Shown here: positions 1-9,308 of the stretch, one piece after another
Position numbering within the stretch: position 1 is the stretch's first letter
Layout: every line of letters starts with the position of its first letter
NCBI GenBank assembly: GCA_036250225.1
Contig: JAPZLL010000009.1
Location: forward strand, 682,001 to 746,000
Reading direction: 5' to 3'
DNA from: Cercophora sp. LCS_1
Lineage: Eukaryota; Ascomycota; Sordariomycetes; Sordariales; Lasiosphaeriaceae
DNA: 64,000 nt
Position numbers and translations under genes: made by a program
Notes under the pieces: model-generated
Told to the model about the DNA's origin: nothing
Databases searched by the model: none
What the model saw: only the letters and a program-made list of their open reading frames with translations

Positions 1-1362
1 ACCTCAAGGAGGAGGCGTCTGGGTGAGGGGCAGCAGATAAGACGAAGGGTCGGAGCTATCAATCGCCCCTGTTACGGCGCAAACTTAAATCCCCAAGCGT
101 CGGGAAGCTCAACTTGGATGATGCAGGAACAAACAGCCCTTGCAAATGGAGAGAGACGTTATATAACGGTCCCTTGTGCACAAAGAGATGACGATGGGAG
201 GAAAGAAGTGCGATGGTCCCGCGATGGTAATAAGGATAAGACGAAGCAAGCGGCAACTGCTTGGAGGGGCTGAGAGCGGAGGGGTATCCCGCCCCTTGTT
301 GCGAATGCCTAGACTAGTGCCTAGCATACTCTTGGACGGAAGCGGGTTGGCCTGACAAATGACAAGGGTCACCCGTCCAGCAGGAAGCCAGAGTTGGGGG
401 CCACGCTCTGCCGTTGGTTCTTTGTCGTCGCTCACCACAGATTTGCGATGGGCCAACTCTGCTTCAGTAGCCGCTCAACATCCTCATTTGGCCATGGTCT
501 CCCCCACCAGCATCAACCGGGTGCCACAAGGCTCGGGATAGCTTTGGGAGCATCAACTCCCGAGCGCCCGGGCGCGTTGAGGTTGAGCGTTTAAACAATC
601 GAGCGCCTTGGCACTCATCCGGTCAGGTAATTGCCATAATTAGACGCAGAGCTCAGGACTGCAGCCGCTTTTTTGCGCTGCTCTCCTGCGAGGCACAAGC
701 CGTCATCTTTCACAGCCACTGTCGTCCGAATCAAGCACCTTGCGTTTGCCGTTTTCTGACGAATGGCGGCCGACAGACGGGCAAAAGGGCGGACTAGTAG
801 CAAACCTTTGCAAAGGTAATTCCAAGGGCGGAGAAGATTCCCTACTTCGTAACTCGTGAAACACGATCGGCCGGTCTTCTGAACGCGGATTCCAACCGTC
901 ATTGGACCGAGGTATGATTGCGCCGACCCTCGCGGGGCCGGTTGACGATCCAGAAAGGGCTTCTCCAGCGGCCAGGAGGTTGACCCATTCCGTGCGGGCC
1001 CGCCATCGATTGGCCATGGCTGTAGGGCTGAAGGGCCTTCCTCAATTGGGCATGACCTGATCGTGGCACCATTCCCAATTGATCTTCATTTCTCGAGCCG
1101 GCACCGACGCATCTGGTCATGACGCCGTCGGACGACCAATCTCCCCGCCCGTGATCATGGTCCGGCCTAAAGTCCTAGACGGGAGGGAGCTTTGCGTGAC
1201 AGGCAGTGAGATATATAACCTGGCAACCAACCCATCTTGCTCCACTCCAAGACAGTATCGACAAAGTCCAACAAGCCGCTAAATACGATGATCCGGATGC
1301 GCGCGGACCTGGTATCATGATCTATCGTCAAAATGCAACGCCAACGCCCCTTTTGATCACGG
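1..1362. other. Intergenic, nothing recognised
   Basis: Both strands carry only short overlapping reading frames with no family resemblance. No RNA gene or repeat was recognised. The right end holds the 3' flank of the tyrosine phosphatase gene. Confidence 0.5.
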
Positions 1363-1959
1363 TCATGCCTCTTCTACATCAGGGAACACCTCTTGCAGAA
1401 AGTTCGTGGAGAAGCGCGTGGCCTGCTCATAGGCCGTTTCGAAACCCTGTCGTCCTCCATAATATGGATCGTTGATCACCTCGGCCTTGCCGGTCCCAGA
1501 ATACTCGCCAAAAAGCATCACCTTCGCCTTGCTGCCCGTCTTGCGTTGCTGGATCCGTTGGAGATCCGAAAGATTGGACCGGTCCATGGCAAAGATGTAG
1601 TCGAACTTGTCAAAGTCGGAGGGATTAACCTTGCAGTTAGACGTTAGCTTCCCGAACCCTCGGCCAGCCCGAATCGATATACCTTGCGCGCCGCATGCAC
1701 ATAGTCCGTTATCCCGTGGCTCTCGAGTGTCGACATGGTGCGGTCATCGGGCTCCTCTCCGACATGGTATGCGCCTAGGTTGTCAGAGTCGGCGTGGCCA
1801 GGGAGAAACTTGGAGCTCACCTGTCCCACACGAATCGATCTTTCCGATGCGGCCCTTGTATGGATCCTGTTTTGCGAGCGACTGGAAGACTCCCTCGGCC
1901 ATGGTGGAGCGGCAGATGTTGCCAAGGCAGACGAAGAGGACGGATAGCTGATCGGACAT
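1363..1959 (-). CDS. Low-molecular-weight protein tyrosine phosphatase
   Basis: Cytosolic phosphatase that removes phosphate from phosphotyrosine (acid phosphatase fold, yeast Ltp1/S. pombe Stp1 family). Three exons: 1959-1821, 1774-1683, 1629-1363 (complement), giving 165 aa, normal for the family. The N-terminus MSDQLSVLFVCLGNICRST holds the P-loop CX5R(S/T), with the nucleophilic Cys and the Arg that binds phosphate. Joining exons 1 and 2 restores SCGTGAYHVGEEPDDR, and the C-terminal part has the DPYYGG segment carrying the general-acid Asp. Donors (GTGAGC, GTATAT) and acceptors (CTAG, CAAG) are canonical. The ATG at 1959 is chosen because it sits directly before the conserved strand; an upstream in-frame extension is not conserved-looking. 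Confidence 0.95.
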
Positions 1960-2522
1960 GGCGGGCGGTATGGGAGGAGATATCGGGAAGAAGAGGGGGA
2001 CTCCGGGCGAGGTGAAGAAAGAGAGTTCAGAGCTTACGATCACGACTGCGACTCGATACCGCTTGAACAACACGAATCGAATTCTCTCCGGCTGCCCTGG
2101 CTCACCCCGCCAAAAGTTGAGGGGCAGTCCGACACCGATAACGATAAGGAGGCCGGGTTAGGGTTGGGCATTCTGTCAGAGACAGTTCCATCGCAGAAAG
2201 ACAGCCACGACAGAGCCGATGAGCACCGTCTCGTGTTTATTCACAGGGCAATACGTGGGTAATTCGAATGGGCGAACAGCCAGCAGTTTTGGAATTGGTG
2301 AAAGAGATTGGAAGAGAATCAAGGCCACCGCGGAGGTCCAGATACGAGGTCCACAGCCCATTCGCTACAGGTGGGAGTCAAGCAACGTCCTCAGATTTCC
2401 TCCCTCATATTCACACGTCCACTTGGGCTTGAGACTGTCCACCGTTGGTTCTTGCCAGTGTTGGCTCTTGTGCAGAACCCGAGGCGGCAACGGGGTTGCT
2501 GCGCAGTCACGTGCCGGAGCCA
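1960..2522. other. Intergenic between LMW-PTP and the U1 promoter
   Basis: The left part is the 5' flank of the phosphatase gene. The right part leads into the U1 snRNA upstream region and contains a CACGTG hexamer near 2508. Reading frames here look like chance. Confidence 0.5.
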
Positions 2523-2590
2523 TGGTCTGTGCACCAGTGGGAATTTCAAAGTTTGCGCTTGTGCACAGACCACTTTTTGGGGGTATAAAA
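2523..2590 (+). promoter_or_regulatory. U1 snRNA upstream region: inverted repeat plus TATA box
   Basis: A perfect 12-bp inverted repeat (TGGTCTGTGCAC at 2523-2534 and GTGCACAGACCA at 2561-2572, 26-bp spacer) lies just upstream of TATAAAA at 2584-2590. The TATA box is about 51 bp before the inferred U1 5' end at 2635. That the repeat is a factor-binding or snRNA upstream element is inference. Confidence 0.6.
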
Positions 2591-2634
2591 TCCCCCACCG
2601 CCGTTCGCCATCGCGCGGTTTCTTTTCCTTCTTC

Positions 2635-2818
2635 ATACTTACCTTGACTTCGTCTGATTCGATCATGAAAGTTTCAGACGGCATCGGGATACCCTGCATT
2701 GCACAACGCGGCGGTGTCTGGTGCGAATTGTCCTTCGGGGCCGTTCCGGTCGAAATTTTTGCTTTCCACCCATCTTTTTCGCTGTGTGCTCGGCTTGAGG
2801 GTCGGGCCATGGAGAAGA
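2635..2818 (+). ncRNA. U1: U1 spliceosomal snRNA
   Basis: RNA of the U1 snRNP that base-pairs with the 5' splice site. The 5' end ATACTTACCT (2635-2644) is the universal U1 recognition sequence and complements the GTAAGT-type donors used by genes in this window. Stem-loop I (GTCTGA 2652-2657 with TCAGAC 2674-2679) displays GATCATGAAAG, the U1-70K-binding loop type. Stem-loop II displays ATTGCAC (2698-2704), the U1A-type loop. Helix H can form between 2646-2652 and 2724-2732. A short stem GGCCG/CGGTC (2739-2751) fits stem-loop III. AAATTTTTG (2753-2761) is the Sm site. The 3' end is uncertain: arms 2762-2768 and 2810-2817 could form the terminal stem. Peptide frames across this region are chance. 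Confidence 0.9.
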
Positions 2819-4491
2819 AGTGATCGCCAATCGTTTGCCTGCTTGCCTCACCCACACTCGCTTCTTGTGGTTCAATGCCTTCCGCTTGTTTGTGTCCATG
2901 GTGCTCTGCCGTAACTCCGAGAAGGTAAATATTTGCTTGTCGCTTCACTGAGGTCCTGAACATTGGCCATCGCGGAGCCGCGTCGGCAATTGCGTGATGC
3001 CGCTCGTCATGCTGTCGAGGCTCGAGATCGCGCTGCTGGTGAAAGACGCGAACTCGGCGCGAAGGGAAGAGCTCCTATCCTCATGCCCGAACCAACCATT
3101 ACGTGTCTTCAACTGGAATCCACCTGGGCAATTATATTCCATGTGATGTTGTCGTACAGCGACACGATTTGTCCACCTCCTTGAGGGTCTGCCTTGCGCG
3201 TCGCGCTGAACACATCTCAATGGCACTTGCTCATCCTGGCCTCTGATGCTCACCGATTGCGGTTAGGTCGGCCGCCTCCTGAGATCTCGGCGTTAACAGC
3301 ACGTCGCACCGAAACGCCGGAGCCCGGAGCAAAACCTCAGCAACGCTGACGCCGAGGCCTCGCCGGTAACCTCCCAAACCCCTCGGCCCAGACACGGCGA
3401 GGCACCAGACTCGGCCACCTCCCGTCCCTTCCAATTCGTCCATCCCAGCCTTCCCACAGCGATCGACAGCGGGCCGAGGCCGAGAACAAAGTTGCTGTGC
3501 GGGGCAAATTCCATACAATGAATGCCATACCGATGCCCAAGAAGCCGTTGCTCCCGGCGAATTCCCTCAAGGCGGAGCCTCCACAGCAGCGCCGAGCGAG
3601 AGGCATGGCACCCGCAATCACGCAAGCTCGCGCAAGACGCATGGCACCTTAGGCCGCATGCCCCATACATATGCTAAACATGGCTGCAGAAGAGCGTTTT
3701 GGGGGGCTTGTGGGATGAGGACAGCGCGGGAACGGCAGAACCCCTCCATGATTCATCAGCCCAATCTATTCGAACCGGGCGGGCAGTGGGCCCTGAAGGC
3801 GATAGGACACAAAGGGCGAGATGTAAGGCGTAGCATGGCACCGATGCTGCGTTGAGATCGAACCCTGAAGATCGCGCACACTGCGCTAGCATCCCGAGCG
3901 GCGCTAGCCTTTTGAATGACGGGACCCCATCGCCATCATCGTTGACGTGGGGCTGATAGTACGCAGGTAGAGGGGCGATTGTCGATTATATCAGGTACGC
4001 CCCCTTTTGAATGGGTTCTAAGCTTATTTCTACTTTACCCTGTTCCCTGGTTGCCAGTTGAGTTTGTTGCTGTCACAAGTTGACGGTGCTCTGGTTTTAT
4101 TCGCGCCCTATAGGTGGACTGGAGCGACAAACCCACACCACCCCTACCTTCGGCACCGCACCACCCCAGTAGCCATATCGCGAGTCGGGAAGGCGGCATC
4201 ACTCGTCCCCGCCTTGTCGGTGACGGTGCCAGAAGTAGAGAGTTCCCGTACGGAGTGCGGTGTTCTCCCGGACTTCCATGTGTGGAGCGAGTGCCCTCCA
4301 TCTCGTCGTTTCTAGGCGAGTGTCTGCCCTCTGACACTGGCCGGTCCTGTCGTCTGTATTGACCGACAACACCCGATTTTCCGACGATCCTTGTTGCCAC
4401 TCCGGATCCGGCTCCACAGAGGATCTTTGATTGACGGACCCTGATCATCGGCGACTTGATTTCTGTCAATCGCTTGGGAGCGAAGAAAAAG
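2819..4491. other. Intergenic, nothing recognised
   Basis: About 1.7 kb between the U1 gene and the sugar isomerase. Several overlapping frames on both strands are rich in Arg/Ser/Cys, shift frame often and match nothing I know, so I read them as GC-driven chance frames. The last few hundred bases must contain the isomerase promoter and leader. Confidence 0.5.
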
Positions 4492-5796
4492 ATGGGCGAA
4501 CAACAGCAGCAGCACCAGCGCCCCGTCCACAACAGCGAGGTGTATGTGCTCCGCCAAACCCCCTTCCCGGCTGTTCCTCCACCATCACCGCCCTCGCCCA
4601 TCACCCCGGCCGAATCCGAGTTTTGCGCGCCCATTGAGGCACTCAGTTTGAGCGAGCCTGCAATTGCGACCTGCGACGAGCGCCTCGCTCTCGAAGATCG
4701 ACTCACCAATGCCGTGCACGTTCTCAACACCGAGACAACCGCGCTCCAATGCCTCACAAGGCTTTACTCGGCCGACTCGATCGCTCGGGATGGGTTCAGC
4801 CGCGCTGTTGACGCCATAACGCGGCGCCAGGGCGACGGTGGGAACAACGGGAAAGTGGTGGTCATTGGCGTTGGAAAGTCCGGCCACATCGCAAAGAAAC
4901 TCGTCGCAACGTTCAATAGCCTCGCAATCCAGGCCGTCTTCCTCCATCCGACTGAGGCTCTCCATGGCGACCTCGGCCAGATTGACAGCCGTCGCGACAC
5001 CCTCCTGCTCATCACATTTTCTGGCAAGACGCCTGAGCTACTCGCCCTCCTCCCACATCTCGACAAATCTCTTCCCCTAATTCTCCTTACCTCTCATACC
5101 CGCCCGCAAACTTGCGAGATCGTCCGCCACCGCCCTGATACAATCCTTCTACCAGCACCGATTCACGAACCGGAGACAACCTCATTTGGTGTCTCAGCAC
5201 CAACAACGTCCACAACCGTTGCGCTCACGGTCGGGGATGCGCTCGCCATAGTCGCATCACAGGAGCTGCATCCCAGCGTGGCCTCCGTCTTTGCCAGGAA
5301 TCATCCGGGGGGTGCTATTGGCGCCGCCCTGCGACGTCCAAGGGAGGAGGTGCACCATCTCGCTGTGCCGCTTGACGCCATCGCCTGCTTGGACGACGAC
5401 GATGAGGGCGACGGTCCAACAACGGGGGCAGATATCCTTCGCGCGGGATATGCCTCGCCCTCTGGCTGGATTCGACTGCGTGGGTTCAACGATGGAGTCA
5501 TCTCCCCACGACAGATCAAGCGACTAGCCACAAGGGATCTAGCGCGTACCGTATACGAACTGCCTTGGCTAGTCACAAACAAGGCGGACTTTGTGTCCAT
5601 CGCCGCGGACACTACTATCCGCGATGCCGCAGAGTGGATTCGCGGGGTTCTCGAAGCCACAGCTGCCAGGACGAGCGTAGCAGCAGTAGGGGAGTACGAC
5701 GTTGGATGCTGTGAGGATTCCATCATCGCGGTAGTCGAGAAGGAGGGTCAGTGTATTGGGCTGGTGGAAGTGGCGAAGCTCCTCGAGGAGTCGTGA
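4492..5796 (+). CDS. SIS-domain sugar-phosphate isomerase (KpsF/GutQ, arabinose-5-phosphate isomerase-like)
   Basis: Single exon, 434 aa from the first ATG (4492, context AAGATGG); the frame is open further upstream but has no earlier ATG. The SIS domain covers roughly residues 110-290: the phosphosugar-binding start VVVIGVGKSGHIAKKL, then HPTEALHGDLGQI, the API-family signature close to bacterial KdsD, then SFSGKT-like ITFSGKTPEL, and TVALTVGDALAIVASQ followed by FARNHPGGAIGAALRR, also a KdsD-type block. The C-terminal third resembles degenerate CBS repeats. Bacterial members interconvert ribulose-5-P and arabinose-5-P for KDO or polyol metabolism. Fungi make no known KDO, so the substrate here is unknown. 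The N-terminus has a Gln/Pro-rich tail of about 40 residues. Confidence 0.85.
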   Translation: MGEQQQQHQRPVHNSEVYVLRQTPFPAVPPPSPPSPITPAESEFCAPIEALSLSEPAIATCDERLALEDRLTNAVHVLNTETTALQCLTRLYSADSIARDGFSRAVDAITRRQGDGGNNGKVVVIGVGKSGHIAKKLVATFNSLAIQAVFLHPTEALHGDLGQIDSRRDTLLLITFSGKTPELLALLPHLDKSLPLILLTSHTRPQTCEIVRHRPDTILLPAPIHEPETTSFGVSAPTTSTTVALTVGDALAIVASQELHPSVASVFARNHPGGAIGAALRRPREEVHHLAVPLDAIACLDDDDEGDGPTTGADILRAGYASPSGWIRLRGFNDGVISPRQIKRLATRDLARTVYELPWLVTNKADFVSIAADTTIRDAAEWIRGVLEATAARTSVAAVGEYDVGCCEDSIIAVVEKEGQCIGLVEVAKLLEES

Positions 5797-6380
5797 TTTT
5801 TGCGAAGGGGTGATTTTGGTTATGACTATATGAATGATTGATTTTTCAAACGAGGTATATCAGCCCAGCGGCAAAGGGCAAAGGGATGGTGGAATGAGGG
5901 TTAGAGATGGGAAAGATACCGTGGGCGGCCAGATCTGATTTTGCTTGGTTAGCATTGGTACTGCATGGCATGGCATGGCATGCAATGCATTCTGCATTGG
6001 AGGCACTCTGATTTCTTTTGTATAGTTACGGTGGCCTTGTGTTTTTTTGCTGTGGCTTTGGGGTCGACGACAGCCCATCTTTTGCATAGTCCCACTCAGC
6101 TGTTGGGGTAATACTGGCGTTTCTGAGCATTGGATGTGCTTCCGTGTCTGCCCTGTCTCGTCTTACTCAACGTGGGAGGGAAAGATAAAATCGCTTTTTA
6201 CACGTTTTGAGTGAAAACCTCGTTGGTCTCAGCTGTTGTTCGCCGTCCCATTCTGTTGCGTCACGTATTTTATCCGACAAACACGAGACCATTTGTGGTA
6301 TAGCGCACTGCAACCGTTCGTCTCACACACATGAAAAACGCCATTTTGGAATATGTCTAACTAGATTGGGGGTATCTGGA
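5797..6380. other. Convergent 3' region
   Basis: Tail-to-tail space between the isomerase (+) and the WKF protein gene (-). Contains four tandem GCATG units (5963-5982). No gene seen. Confidence 0.5.
5963..5982. repeat. (GCATG)4 microsatellite
   Basis: Four perfect tandem GCATG units in the convergent 3' space. Confidence 0.85.
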
Positions 6381-7610
6381 TCAGTCGTCTTCGTCCTCGC
6401 TTGAATCACTCCCTTCGCTCCCTGATGATTCGTTTTCTTCATTGGCGTCGTCTGAATCCGAGGACGAGTCCGATGATGATGACGATGAGGAGCTGCTTGA
6501 GCTAGAATCTTCCTGGTTCCCGACCCCTTCCATGTCTTCATCCTCATCTTCATCGTCGCTTGAATCACTGTTGCTGCTGCTGCTTTCCGACTCGGACTCG
6601 GACTCAGAGCTATCGCTGTCGCTGACCTCTGTCCGCACGTTTCGTAACCTGCGCCGCTTCGCCGGCTGCTGTGACTCGGTCCTCCTTACTGCTGGCTCCG
6701 GCGGGGCAACATTGTCGGTCCCGGACGATGACGTACTGGTAGTAGTATCTGCAGATGTGGTGCTCTCGCTGTCAGACAGCTCTTCCAGCACCGTCTCTGC
6801 GCGGATCCGCCTTAGGAAACGCTGCTTGATAGCGGGATCCGCGGTGCGGATGGCAAGCTCCACCTCATCGAAGCTCCGCTTCCCGTTGCCATTAAGAGCC
6901 GCTTGCCTTTGCCTGACGAACTCGACGATGATGTCGTCGTACGCTTTTTGCTTGTCCTCCTTATCCTTGGTGTTTGCCCCAAAGGCTGCGGACCCTGCCT
7001 CCATGTCCTGCTTCTTGATATCAGTGGCCGTCTCGCGCAGGCGGGTTCGCACGAAGCCCTTGAGGTCGCGGATGTATTGGTAGAAGATGGGGGTGTCGGC
7101 TGAGGGGACTTTGGAGGGGTCGAAGAAGTATTTGATCAGGAGCGTCTGGTGGTTTTTGTTGAATTTCCACGAGTCGCGCGCCGTATGCCACTGGCGCAGG
7201 TATGCGAGTGACGGCTCGAGGTTGAAGTCGGCCTTTGCTTCGGCGGCGGGCTTCTTGGCCTTTTTCTTTTTGGGAGCGGCTTTCTTAGTTTCTTTGGCGG
7301 TCGGAGAGGGGGCGACGTCCTTGGTCCCGTCGGCGAAGGCTACCGACTTGCGGCTCGCCGGCGTTTGCCCGTCGGTCCGGGGTCTCTTGTTGGGGGTTGT
7401 GGTGGTGAGAGGCTGCTGGCTGGCGGGCTTTCGCTTGAGAGCGCTGGCAGGACTGCCGACGTTCACGTGGGCGGGGCCATTGAAGCTGCTGGGTACCGGT
7501 GTTGTGGTAGTTGTGCTTGTAGGGCCCTCGTCAGATGCAGCTCCCTTGAGCTTGAGGCCCAATCGTTTCCAAGCTGGGACTCGCTGCGCTGGCGCGCTGT
7601 GGTAGGACAT
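6381..7610 (-). CDS. WKF-domain (C7orf50-like) protein, probably nucleolar
   Basis: Single exon, 409 aa starting MSYHSAPAQRVPAWKRLGLK; the frame extends further 5' but the ATG at 7610 is the best start. A basic stretch (KKAAPKKKKAKK) precedes the WKF domain around residues 130-215, recognisable by SLAYLRQWHTARDSWKFNK and LLIKYFFDPSKVP (DUF2373 family, human C7orf50). The C-terminal third is acidic and Ser-rich, with runs of Ser/Asp/Glu, as in many nucleolar proteins. Human C7orf50 is nucleolar and linked to rRNA processing; the same role here is inference. Head-to-head with the proteasome alpha1 gene (583 bp apart). Confidence 0.85.
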   Translation of the reverse strand: MSYHSAPAQRVPAWKRLGLKLKGAASDEGPTSTTTTTPVPSSFNGPAHVNVGSPASALKRKPASQQPLTTTTPNKRPRTDGQTPASRKSVAFADGTKDVAPSPTAKETKKAAPKKKKAKKPAAEAKADFNLEPSLAYLRQWHTARDSWKFNKNHQTLLIKYFFDPSKVPSADTPIFYQYIRDLKGFVRTRLRETATDIKKQDMEAGSAAFGANTKDKEDKQKAYDDIIVEFVRQRQAALNGNGKRSFDEVELAIRTADPAIKQRFLRRIRAETVLEELSDSESTTSADTTTSTSSSGTDNVAPPEPAVRRTESQQPAKRRRLRNVRTEVSDSDSSESESESESSSSNSDSSDDEDEDEDMEGVGNQEDSSSSSSSSSSSSDSSSDSDDANEENESSGSEGSDSSEDEDD

Positions 7611-8193
7611 GACGATCTGAGGGGGGGAAGGGAGAGGGAATCCCTCGCCTGGCAAGACACGAGAAAAACGGAGGAGTTCCAAAGGGGACAGCCGAATTCA
7701 GGAATGCGGAACCACACACGGCCAAGCACTGCCAGACTCTAAACACAAGGCGTCGAATGCAATATTATCGGGCGTCTTATTGGGCGTCTTGTTGCTGCTT
7801 CTTCCGGTCAATTGATTCGAATCTCCACTGGACGCTGCAGCAAAAATTCTGCCCGCGGGCCTTATCGGAGCCCAAGTGCAAGGGCCCGTTGCGATAAGGA
7901 GCTATCGCAGTGGGGCATCGTCCCGCCAAGACTGCCGCTGAGACGGGACAAACTGGGGCCTTGCATTTCAGGCATGAACTTGGCCCCAGCTCGCCCAGCC
8001 TGCTCCAGGCAAACCGCAGCAACGCGTCGATCCGGGCGCCGCCTTGGAGCTCCAACAACGACGAAGCTCCTGCCGCCTGCTCAAACACCAGCCCTTTCCC
8101 CACGACAAAAAAAGACACCGCATTCCCTAACCGGTGATAAAGCTATAACATTGAAGCCGATTCAGGAGACCAACCAGCTTTGGATCCTTCAAG
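7611..8193. promoter_or_regulatory. Divergent promoter region, WKF gene / proteasome alpha1
   Basis: 583 bp between the two opposite start codons, so it must contain both promoters. No TATA box or known proteasome-control element was recognised with confidence. Confidence 0.5.
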
Positions 8194-9308
8194 ATGTCGG
8201 GTATGTTAGCTTCAGCTTGCTCGGGTCGCATGCCGTTGTCAAGCTCGCAAGCTCCACTCAGATGCCGCATCAGGGCTAACACTCTCTTATAGGCAGCGCA
8301 GGCTACGACAGACACATTACAATCTTCTCGGAGCAGGGAAGATTGTACCAAGTCGGTATGTGGGACATGTTGGTGACCTGGACGTCACGGTGCTATTCCG
8401 GACCGATTCAATGGGAACGAGGGCGACGAACGGCTGGGAGTTACAGGACCAGAATGAAGCTGATATTGTGGTTGCGTTTCAGAATATGCCTTCAAGGCAA
8501 TCACAGCCGCCAACATCATGTCGATTGGCGTTCGGGGCAAGGACTGCGCAGTCGTTCTGTCCCAGAAGAAAGTTCCGGTAGGTGTTACCATTGCGACCGC
8601 TGCCTGCTTGACCGGATCAGCGCTGACAGTTGGAATGCAGGACAAGCTCATTGATCCCTCTTCGGTCACGCACATCTTCCAGATTTCGCCGTCGGTTGGC
8701 TGCGTCATGACGGGCTCGATTGCAGATGCTCGTGCCTTTTCTCAGCGCGCCCAGTCGGAAGCTGCAGAGTTCAGATACAAGTACGGCTATGAGATGCCAT
8801 CCGACGTCTTGGCCAAGCGTCTTGCAAACATCAGCCAGGTGTACACCCAGCGGGTAAGTGCCTGACACAGCCCCGAGATAGGGCCACGTATGGGAGGATA
8901 GAACTGACGATGAACCTATAGGCCTACATGCGACCATACGGAGTGGCGACAACCTTGATATCCCTTGACCAGGAACTGGGGCCCCAGCTGTTCAAATGCG
9001 ACCCTGCAGGCTACTACATCGGGTACAAGGGAACCGCCGCGGGCCCGAAGCAGCAAGAGGCGCTCAACACTCTCGAGAAGAAGCTCAAGAACAAGGATCA
9101 TGCGGATGGTGATTGGAAGGATGTAGTGGAGCTGGCCATCACAACGCTGAGCACGGTTTTGAGCATGGACTTCAAGAAGACCGAGATTGAGATCGGTATT
9201 GTTGGAGGCCCTCGCCGTGATGGAAAGGAAGGCACGGACCCCGGCTTCAGGACGCTGACGGAAGACGAGATCGACGAGCGATTACAAGCCATTGCCGAGA
9301 AGGATTGA
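8194..9308 (+). CDS. scl1: 20S proteasome subunit alpha1
   Basis: Alpha-ring subunit of the 20S proteasome core (yeast Scl1, human PSMA6). Five exons: 8194-8200, 8293-8355, 8483-8577, 8641-8853, 8922-9308, total 254 aa, the usual size. The first exon codes only 7 nt (ATG TCG G). Joined exons give [19 protein letters not shown] then LYQVEYAFKA, the alpha-subunit N-terminal signature, with the alpha1-type [14 protein letters not shown]. Later blocks [20 protein letters not shown] and [12 protein letters not shown] are also typical alpha1. Alpha subunits lack the catalytic Thr, as here. The C-terminus is acidic. All splice sites are GT-AG. Confidence 0.97.

Noticed and set aside
2391..2963. 190-codon minus-strand frame and a plus-strand peptide starting at 2665
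   Set aside because: They lie across the U1 snRNA gene and its promoter, which explains the sequence better.
3231..3670. Cys/Arg-rich minus-strand frames
   Set aside because: Three overlapping frames of the same kind in GC-rich intergenic DNA; no family motif.
6442..7083. Ser-rich plus-strand frame
   Set aside because: Antisense shadow of the Ser/Asp/Glu-rich end of the WKF protein gene.
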